From JBCDJI01 sp964351865 (GTDB lineage Bacteria; Verrucomicrobiota; Verrucomicrobiia; Methylacidiphilales; JBCBYL01), in assembly GCA_964351865.1 (NCBI GenBank), contig CAYGPJ010000003.1, forward strand, positions 1 through 64,000: 64,000 bases of DNA, read 5' to 3'. Position 1 is the first letter of the stretch. Each line of letters starts with the position of its first letter. Below the pieces are notes generated by a model. The model was not told the DNA's origin. It did no database searches and saw only the letters and a list, made by a program, of their open reading frames with translations. Position numbers and translations under genes: made by a program. Shown piece by piece: positions 1 to 8,600 of this stretch.

Positions 1-313
1 ATCACTTCAAATGTACAGCTTTTACCGCCGATTTAGTCTTGGTTGAACACTAGTGGAGTATCAGCGAAGTTCTCCCGAATTAGGAGATTACAATTTCATC
101 GTAAGGGGTAGCGCTGAACCATAGGGGACCGACCGTAATTCATCTCAGAAGCTAATAGGGAATGCTCTGGCAGTGGATGAAAACCAGAAGATGGGTGCAA
201 TCGGGAAACCGAATTTGGTGGTAGATATGCCAATAATGGCGTTGTTTCCTGCATGAAACACATGTATTTTATTAAAAGAACCATAGGTCACTATTAACAG
301 ATTGGAGTCAATT
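1..313. other. Left-edge region without a recognisable gene
   Basis: No supported gene is seen here. A 62-codon open frame on the minus strand (96-284) has no signal peptide, no recognisable motif and no good ribosome binding site, so I treat it as chance. The stretch presumably holds the promoter of the PEP-CTERM gene that follows, but I see no convincing -35/-10 pair. Confidence 0.4.
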
Positions 314-1048
314 ATGAGCTATCACATAAAAAAAATTAACATCGTTTCTAAACTTTGCAAATTTGCCTTGGCGGTAACCCTTTGCCTCACATTCTCGTCC
401 ACCACTTTTGCAGCAGTAGTGATTACGGATGCTGGGTTTGACGCGGCTTTTACGGATATTGGCGATAATCCATTAACCAACACTCTTGGGGACTTCGACA
501 AATGGGTTTATTTTAATGATCGTAGTTGGCAACAAGTTTCCACAGGTGGAAACCCAAGTGGCTATGCAGATGGCGCATTAAATGGTAATAATTATATTAG
601 AACTCTCTATCAGGGTGTAACGGATAACAAATCGAACACAGGTATTCATGATTTCACTTTCGATCTAAATTTATTAGACGGGGGAGCAGACAATGGCCCC
701 TTAACGGCAAATATCTGGGGTGTTCAAAATCTGGCTGGTGCAAGTTTTTCTTTAACGACGCGTAATCAAGCTGGTGTAACGAGTGGAGATGCCACTATCC
801 TGGCAACACAAGACTTCACGACAGACACGACAGGGTGGGAGTCGCAAATGATTTCTAATGTAGATTTAGGCACCGGTTATGATTTGATTATCATCGGCTT
901 CAGAAGTGTCCAACATGATCAAACTGATCCTGATATTCTTGGAATTGACAATGTAGCGCTTACCGCCATCCCCGAACCTTCCTCATTTTCGCTGATCAGC
1001 TTGGGCCTTGGGGCGTTGTTTGTGCTGAGACGCCGCATCGCAAAGTGA
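314..1048 (+). CDS. PEP-CTERM sorting domain protein
   Basis: This is an exported protein of 244 residues. An N-terminal signal peptide (SKLCKFALAVTLCLTFSSTTFAA) is followed by a beta-rich, Asp/Asn/Gly/Thr-rich body with no enzyme motif. The C-terminus is a classic PEP-CTERM tripartite signal: PEP in 'IPEPSSFSLISLGLG', a short hydrophobic helix, then a basic tail 'LRRRIAK'. In this family the tail is processed by an exosortase and the protein is delivered to the cell surface or matrix; no exosortase gene lies in the window. I start at the ATG at 314 because GGAG at 304-307 sits six bases upstream; the in-frame TTG at 302 overlaps that ribosome binding site. Cargo function is unknown, and cell-surface or matrix adhesion is only a guess. 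A hairpin terminator follows. Confidence 0.85.
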   Translation: MSYHIKKINIVSKLCKFALAVTLCLTFSSTTFAAVVITDAGFDAAFTDIGDNPLTNTLGDFDKWVYFNDRSWQQVSTGGNPSGYADGALNGNNYIRTLYQGVTDNKSNTGIHDFTFDLNLLDGGADNGPLTANIWGVQNLAGASFSLTTRNQAGVTSGDATILATQDFTTDTTGWESQMISNVDLGTGYDLIIIGFRSVQHDQTDPDILGIDNVALTAIPEPSSFSLISLGLGALFVLRRRIAK

Positions 1049-1067
1049 TTTAAATACCACTCTTTCA

Positions 1068-1104
1068 AATCCCCTGAACCCATGAGGTCAGGGGATTATT
1101 TTTT
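1068..1104 (+). terminator. Rho-independent terminator after the PEP-CTERM gene
   Basis: AATCCCCTGAACC and GGTCAGGGGATT form a GC-rich stem with one bulged A and a CATGA loop, followed by ATTTTTT. It lies 20 bases after the stop codon. Confidence 0.85.
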
Positions 1105-1154
1105 AATCAGAGCGTTTCCAAATTGACTATCTTTGAGGAGTTGTGGGCTGTCAC

Positions 1155-1334
1155 GAATGGCTCTCACTTCAACCCATTTGGGATGGATGCCCGCATCAGC
1201 TTGGAACGCGACCATCTTGCTTCCCGGTGACGCAGGGTATCGGGATTTTGCCGAACGGCTTGCCGCTGAGAGACCTAGGCAGGATGTCTAGGTCGGCGAC
1301 CGAGACGGTTGCGTTCCGTCGGGCTGCCGACCAA
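1155..1334. repeat. Degenerate copy of the palindromic mobile element
   Basis: This is a decayed relative of the elements at 34441-34678 and 40371-40587. It begins GAATGGCTCTCACTTCA, a mutated left terminal repeat. It shares the blocks TTGGAACGCGACC, CACGCAGGGTATCGGGAT and GTTGCGTTCCGTCGGGCT in the same order. The right terminal inverted repeat is missing: after GGGCT the sequence diverges and runs directly into sulfatase coding sequence. No flanking direct repeat is visible. Confidence 0.7.
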
Positions 1335-2316
1335 CCACAGCGATAATTTTAAAACCTATGTCGAAAACCACCGACTGCTGTGGCTGAAACCCGAGGTGAC
1401 GGAATTATTCACCATGCCGACCAAGGAGCAGCTCACGCAGATTCGTTTCGACGATGAGGTCGACTCAACGCTCACGGCTAAAGCAATCGAATTCATGCAA
1501 CAGAACGCGGATCAGTCGTTTTTCATCTATCTGGCACTGGTTGCCACGCATACCCACGTCACACCCCACAAAGATTTCCGGGGCACCAGTCAAATTGGGC
1601 AATATGGCGACTATTTACACGAACTGGATCATCATGTCGGCCAGGTCATGCAGGCGTTGGAAGACTTAAACTTAACGGAGGAAACCATCGTCATTTTCGC
1701 CAGTGATAATGGCGGACAGGAAAATGATTTCCGGGCGGCAGGCCAGAACCTGAATTTGCGCGATGATTCGATGGACGTGGCGGAAAAAGCGAAAACGGCT
1801 AAGCGAGTGGCCCGGGAGCAATTTGGGCATCGTACCAACGGAGATTTCCGAGGATATAAAGGGAGCACCTACGAAGGGGGATTTCGGGTTCCATTCATTG
1901 TGCGTTGGCCCGGCACGATTGCCCCAGGGGTGGAGTCCGAGCAAATCATCACGCATGCGGACATGCTGGCGACTACCGCAGGCTTATTGGGACAAACGCT
2001 GCCCGAAGCGGCCGGAGGCGATTCCTTCGATCTGAGTGCGGTGCTTTTAGGGTCAGGAGGAGAAACCGTCGAGCGGACGGTGATGCTGCAGTCCGCTCGT
2101 GGGGCGTTGGCCTTCCGAGATGGAGATTGGAAGCTGCGGTTCAGTCAGGCTCCGGAGTGGGATGGTGATGTGCCGACACTCCCGGCAGAGCAGGAACTGT
2201 ATCATTTCGCGGAAGATCCGACAGAGAACACAGACTTATCTCCAGCGCATCGGGCTAGAGTCAATGCCATGCGTAAACAGCTACAGTATTTGCTCCTTCA
2301 CGGGCGTAGCCGTTAA
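1333..2316 (+). pseudogene. 5'-truncated S1 sulfatase (C-terminal two thirds)
   Basis: The translated sequence matches the middle and C-terminal parts of a type I (S1) sulfatase: 'FFIYLALVATHTHVTPHKDF', 'EETIVIFASDNGG', 'GYKGSTYEGGFRVPFIVRWPG', 'ITHADMLATTAGLLG', and a C-terminal 'ELYHFAEDPTENTDLS'. The essential N-terminal parts are absent: there is no signal peptide, no metal-binding PNI-x-DD start, and no C-x-P-S-R motif whose cysteine becomes formylglycine. Without that motif it cannot be an active sulfatase. The open frame extends back to a TTG at 1309, but those first codons come from the adjoining repeat. Coding similarity begins near 'DNFKTYVENHRLLW'. Compared with the intact sulfatase at 55230-56792, about 190 residues are missing. 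The matching N-terminal fragment may be the one at 43120-43488. Confidence 0.85.
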
Positions 2317-2538
2317 CTATTAATTCTTTGGTTCAATCGCCAATGATGAATACATATGTGTAACACGCACAAAATAAATAATTTATATTCTATAAGATTC
2401 CTATCTTATATAAGTATGTCTTATCATTAACGCGCAAAAATATAATAACTATTTGACATTATAATTATTATCATCAATGTCGCTATTTATGGAAACGGTG
2501 AATATAACCACCATAGGTAACGTATTAGCTCTCCATGA

Positions 2539-2568
2539 TGGAACTCAAACCCGATTAGTTCCATTTTT
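2539..2568 (+). terminator. Weak terminator-like hairpin in the leader
   Basis: TGGAAC (2539-2544) and GTTCCA (2558-2563) can pair across a 13-base loop, followed by TTTTT at 2564-2568. Alone it is weak, but it stands in tandem with the much stronger hairpin at 2586-2618. Confidence 0.4.
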
Positions 2569-2585
2569 CTCTAAAGAGGATTTCA

Positions 2586-2618
2586 AAAAAGCCGATTTCT
2601 TATGGAAATCGGCTTTTT
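2586..2618 (+). terminator. Strong rho-independent terminator just upstream of a start codon
   Basis: GCCGATTTC (2591-2599) pairs perfectly with GAAATCGGC (2605-2613) across a five-base loop, flanked by AAAAA and TTTTT that extend the stem. It lies 32 bases before the ATG at 2650, so any transcript entering from upstream must pass it. It may insulate the giant gene from upstream transcription or act as a leader attenuator. Confidence 0.8.
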
Positions 2619-2649
2619 CGTGCCCGGTAAACCAGTTCGAAGGATGATT

Positions 2650-5600
2650 ATGAAAACACGCACTCTAAACCATTTAATAGCTCTGGTGGCTTTGCTCCTG
2701 TTGCTTGCCATACCCGCAAATTCACAGGAGACGTCCGACCTCTGGCCAAACGGGGGACTATCGTGGGATCCGCAAACCAGCCGGCTTAAAGACTTCACGA
2801 ACGTGGGCTACCTGAGCGGGACGGTTGCTATTCCGGATGCAACGCAATGGCCGATCGGGGTGGATGTAACGGATCCTCAGTTCGGAGCCATCCCCGATGA
2901 CGGGATTGATGATTCACAAGCTTTTATCGATGCGATTGCTGCCTGCCCCGACAACCATGCGGTTTATGTGCCGAATGGACGGTATACCATTCTACAGCAG
3001 ATTGTACCCGATCGTGATTATTTTGTACTGCGGGGCGAAGACATGTATGGAACCGTGCTGCATTTTCCAAAATATCTGAATGAGATTTACATCCAGGAAG
3101 TCGGCTTCGGAAACCCTGAATATGATGACGGGAGTAATGGAGCTCGTCATACCGGGATCGCTAAAGGGTTTTTCCGGGTAGAAGGGGGAACACATCGCAG
3201 TATCGAAAACCTGACGTTTGAGTTTCGCGAGCAGATGAAGGCCGGACACTGGGAGCACAAGGGAGCATCCGCCATCTCGTACAGCGATAATGTGGTGGAT
3301 AGCTGGATCCGTAATATCTACATTAAAAATGGCGACAACGCACTGATGATCGGGCTCTCAGAGCGTCTCTCGGTGCTGAACATCATCTTTGATCATTATA
3401 TCGGCCGGCCGGATATCATCGGTAGTGGCAGCTCTCACCGCTGGGTAGGACACATCGGTGTGGCAGCGCATAATTCCCGCTATTCCTTGTTTCACAATAT
3501 TGAGTTTAAAGGAAATTATTTTCACGAGTTGGATAACAACAATGTGCCTAAAAACTGCGTGTTTTCGAACTTCAGTGGAACCGATGTTTCACTGCACCAC
3601 CATGGAGGTGGTTCCAACAATAATTTATATACCAACGCCTCGGTCGGAAACGGTCCGGGTATTGCCAGCCTGAAGGATACTCAGAATAACGAAACGCATT
3701 GGTGCATCTACGGGGACGATGTTCTGGCCGCACCGACCGATCCGGTGAACTTGACGAATGGCCACGTCTTTGTGGGATATGACAGCACTCAAACCGAAAT
3801 CATGGATGCGAATCACTGGTATGAAGTGATTGATCCTTCAGTGCTGTTTCCACAAAATATTTATCTGGCGCAGTTACAACTCCCGAGTATTAACAAGCCC
3901 CTGCCGGAAGCCCCGCCTGCTTCTCCGCCGTCGCCCTATACGGGTGACGTCATCCGGATTAATCCGGTGGAAGACAGCTTCACTGATGCTTCCGAGCCCG
4001 GCGTGATTCAGGATCCCGGAGCCAAATCATTTTCAATCGGTAACAATATGTATTTCAAGTTCAACCTGAGTGAAGTCAGTCTGAATTCAATTGCTCGTGT
4101 CCGCTTGCGGGTTTCTGCTTCGAAGTTTGAAAACGCGCCTGTGGTGCTGAAAGTTTCCTCGGTGGGTGACGACACCTGGTCGGAAGACACGCTCACCTAT
4201 ACCGGTCAACCGGCAGCGGTCACGGAACTGGACTCAATTGAAATTACCGAAGACGCCTACGATCAGATCGTGGAGTTTGACGTGACTTCTTTTGTTCAAT
4301 CCGAGTGGGGCGCAGGCGATGATGTGATTTCTTTGGTGATCGAAAAAGCTTCGGAAGGCAGCGTGCAAGGGGGAATACGTAGCCGCGAAATGGGCATCGC
4401 TCCCGAGTTAGTCATCGAACAAGTGGCAGACCCCGTTCCCGGTGCGCCGGCGGCACCTGCCGACGTCAAGTCCTACAGCCTGATCGGTAACGTCCAACTC
4501 GATTGGGCGGATAATCCGGAACCGGATGTTGTCAGTTATAACGTCTATCGCAGCACGGTTTCACAAGGACTGCGACTCTACGAGGTGCCTATCGCCTCCG
4601 GTCTGTTGACGAGTGATTTTGTCGATGTGCAGACTTATCATCAAACCGGTTGGGATATCGGCATGATGCGCTACGATATCGCGTATTACTATCGTGTGAC
4701 TGCGGTGGATGCACATGGTTATGAATCAGAGAGTGCCTTAGAAATCGTGGGCACAGCCAAGGGGCCGTACGATGACAACCTGCCACCCAGCTTCAATCCG
4801 AATCCGGTCCTGCCCGCTGCTACGCAATATGCCCCCTATACCGCAAACCTGTACGAAGAGGCGAGCGACCCTGAAGAGGATCCGCTCTATTTCTCCAAAG
4901 TGAACGGGCCGGAGTGGTTGCATATTGATCACGATGGCTCGATCAGCGGCACCCCACGCCTCGGCGATACCGGTACCTACTTTTTCACCGTGCAAGTGAA
5001 TTCCCTGGGCAGTGGTCGGGATGAAACGACCGTGCAGATTACCGTCAATCCCGGGGCACCGGATGCTCCGCTGGCAGTGGATGCCATCTCGGGGGATGCG
5101 AGTGTCGCATTAGATTGGAAACACGATTCCGAGGGCTCCGCCAACTTTACGTTTAATGTCTTCCGCGCTACCGTCGCGGGAGGGCCATATACCCAGATTG
5201 ATTCGGGCCTCACCACCAGTGACTATACCGATACCGGCCTGACTAACGGAACGACATACTATTATGTGGTCACAGCCACCAATGCCTCCGGCCAGTCGTC
5301 GGACAGCGTGGAAGTTTTTGCAACGCCTGTCGCAGGGCTCTCGATTGTGACCAACTATATCGGAGGGGTCATTACGGACTCTGCCAGTTGGGATACAGGA
5401 TTGCCCGTCGGACAGTGGGGGCGGATTGATCAGGACGCCAGCATGGATACTTCGATTGTGCTGGATGGCTATTCCATACTGCACACGGGAGGGGTTCTCG
5501 TGCCCACGGGAATTAAAGGACTTCAACTGGCCAATGGCAGCACGTGGATCACGGAGGGATTGGATGCATCGACTGCCACCAGTTTCCGTGGCGTCGACGT

Positions 5601-8600
5601 GTCGAGTGGTGCTTCCTTTACGCTATACCAGGGCACCATAAATACCGCGGGCAATCGGGATTGGAAAATTACCCAGACCGGTTCATCCATCGTTGTGAAC
5701 GGCGGAACCATCAACCTGGGCAGGCACCTGCTGATCGCGTCGGATGGTGAGTTCACCATCAATGGCGGAGTGATCAATGGAAATCCGGGTGCGGGTGATA
5801 TCGGGGTGCGCAGCCACTCCAACACCGGCACCTTTAATTTTAACGGGGGGATCACGACGGTTAACGGCATCGATCTGGGTGGGAATAACACCATCTTTAA
5901 CTTCGGGGGGGCTTCCGCAGGGTCATTGACGGCTAGCGCATTTTCCAGCTCGTTCGGGTCGAATTCGACGATCAACTTCCTGCCCGGTTCCCGGATGTCA
6001 CTCACCGTATCCGGCGAAGATGAATGGGCGGCCGCCAAGTGGGCAGCGGGAGATCTCACCTACAATGGTCAAGGCGTCGCCCAATTGGGATCTTGGGCAG
6101 CGGTCACGGCACCGGACGGTCTCGCGTCTGACGTTCGCTTTGAGTATGACAGTGCGACTGAAACCCTGATGCTGGCCAATGGAGACCTGCCACCGTCTGC
6201 CCCGCAGGGATTGAGTGCTGCTTCAGGTGATCGGCAAATCACGTTAAGCTGGCAGATGGTCAGTGAACCTAATGTGGTCGGATATGCGGTCTATCGTTCC
6301 GACACGACTGGCGGGCCATATGCCCTTGAAGCGAATTTGAATGTGGTTGACGAATACACCGATACCGAACTCGTGAATGGCACGACGTATTATTACGTGG
6401 TGACCGCAATTAATGCGGATTTGAACGAGTCCGATGCGAGTCTGGAGCAATCAGGCATTCCGGCCGATGCGTCGCCACCGGTTGCCCCGGCTAGCCTGGA
6501 ATCAGCCGCGGGTAACGGATTTGTGGCGCTCAACTGGGCGGATTCCGGTGAGTATGATCTCGCTTCATATACCGTATATCGCTCCGAGACCACTGGCGGT
6601 TCCTACAGCATGGTGGGGTCGGGTCTGACCACCAGTGGGTTTGTCGATTCGCTGGCCGTAAATGACACAAACTATTATTACGTGGTGACGGCCCGGGACA
6701 CCTCGGGCAATGAGTCGGGCTGGAGTAATGAACGATTCGAAACTCCCACGGCGGGAGCTACGGTCAATACGGTCTTTGCCGGTGGCGACTTGAATCATGC
6801 CGACAGTTGGAATTTCGGATCACCGAATCAATCATCCATCATCGGCACAGTTACCGTGAACGGAACGGCTGGCACTTTGATGACCGATTTCAATCTCACG
6901 CATACTTCCGGAATCCTTTCAGTGATCGGATCCGGTGCCGTCGGCTTCTCCGGAGGCTCTTACACGCTGGACGGGGGAACCTGGGATGCGGGCGCGAACG
7001 GCTTTACTGCTCTGAACGGAGCAGTAATCACCATTAACAGCGGAACGCTGACGACGGGTGGAACGTATAATTCCAACATCAGCGATTCCACTTTCATCGT
7101 GAATGGCGGAACTGTTTGGAATGACGGCAGCGGCTCACGCGACATGTCGATCGGAGGCTCGACGTTTACGATGAACGGTGGGGTGATGGCGATTGGAGGC
7201 AATTTAAGCAACGCCAGCTACCAGACGGCATCCATCCTCAACTTTAACGGGGGCACCTTTGATGCGAACGGGTTTGATTTCCAAATTCCGAGTCTAGCCA
7301 CCTTTGGCGGCACAACAGCAGGATCGGTCACCGTGACATCCAGCAATGGGCTGGCCTACGATTGGCTCGCCGACTCTCAGATATCGTTGACCGTTTCGGG
7401 AGCGGATGAATGGGCTGCTGCGGCATGGGCTGCCGGCACGCTCACCTACAATGGATTGGGAGTCGCTGAATTAGGGTCGTGGGCGCAGGTATCCGCACCG
7501 GGCGGTCTGGGCAATGACATTAATTTTGCCTATGACAGCAATACCGAGACGCTCGCGCTGGAAACGACCGTATGGGTGGTTGCGACGGATTTTCTCGGAG
7601 GTGATCTAGCTACCGCTGGCAGCTGGACGAACGGATTGCCGACGACCCCCGGGAATTCGGGAACTATTGCGGTCAGTGGAACCATTCAACCGACCGCGAC
7701 AGTCGATTACTATGTAACGCAGACGGCGGGTACGATCAGCAATGCGGACTTTAACAGCACGACCTTAAGTGACGGAATCTGGAATCTGGACGGGGGCATC
7801 TTCACCGTCAGAGGTCTGACGCTCGCTGCCGGGGCGACGTCATTTCACGTCAGCGGCAATGGCATCGCTGATCTGGGTAACAATAATAAAGACCTGCAAC
7901 TCAATGCAGGCACGTCCTTCAGTGTGACCGGGGGGACGGTGACGCTGGGACGCCACCTTAAAGCGAGTGGAGGAGTCTTTACGATTACGGATGGCACGCT
8001 TACGGGTGATGTGGATACCTGGATTGGCACCCCGGGGTTTCAATCTAATGGAGTATTCAATTTCAACGGGGGCACGACGACCGCTTACCAGCTCGACCCC
8101 AGTGGCAGCAATACCACGTTCAACTTCGGTGGATCGTCGGAAGGCTCACTGAGTGTCACGGGCTTTGCCGGATCGTTTGGGGCGGGTTCGACCATTAACT
8201 TCCTCCCCGGCACACTCATGTCACTGGCCATTTCCGGCGTGGATGAATGGGCCGCTGCAGCATGGGCCGCGGGCCACCTGACTTATAACGGACAAAGCAC
8301 CACGGAATTGGGTTCATGGGCAGCCGTCACGACACCGGATGGTCTTGAGGAGGGAGTTTACTTTGCGTATGACAGTAATACCGAAACCCTGACCCTGGTC
8401 TCGCCCGAGCCGATTCCTACTGGCGGAACGGATTTCCTGGGCGGAGATATTAACAATCCGGACGACTGGGATAACAGTCTGCCTTCCTATGCGGAAAACC
8501 CCGGAACGGTCTCTGCCAGCGGAACGATCGAACCAAATTCCACGATCCATTACGATGTGACCCAGACCGCGGGAACGATCAGCAATGCAAATTTCAGTGG

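Larger units (their letters stand above)
2317..2649 (+). promoter_or_regulatory. AT-rich leader region of the first giant gene
   Basis: This 333-base gap is very AT-rich between about 2340 and 2510. It contains a TTGACA at 2453-2458 without a convincing -10 box at standard spacing. It ends in two tandem terminator-like hairpins just before the next start codon. The promoter and leader of the following gene must lie here, but I cannot place the transcription start. Confidence 0.4.

Noticed and set aside
1143..1346. 67-codon open frame over the repeat before the truncated sulfatase
   Set aside because: It is generated by the palindromic repeat sequence, which is also found in other copies without an open frame.
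2453..2481. Sigma-70 promoter with TTGACA at 2453
   Set aside because: No acceptable -10 box occurs 16-18 bases downstream, and TTGACA can arise by chance in such AT-rich DNA.
2602..2649. Upstream ATG extension of the giant beta-helix protein
   Set aside because: The ATG lies in the loop of a strong terminator hairpin and would place 16 residues before the signal peptide. ATG 2650 has a ribosome binding site.
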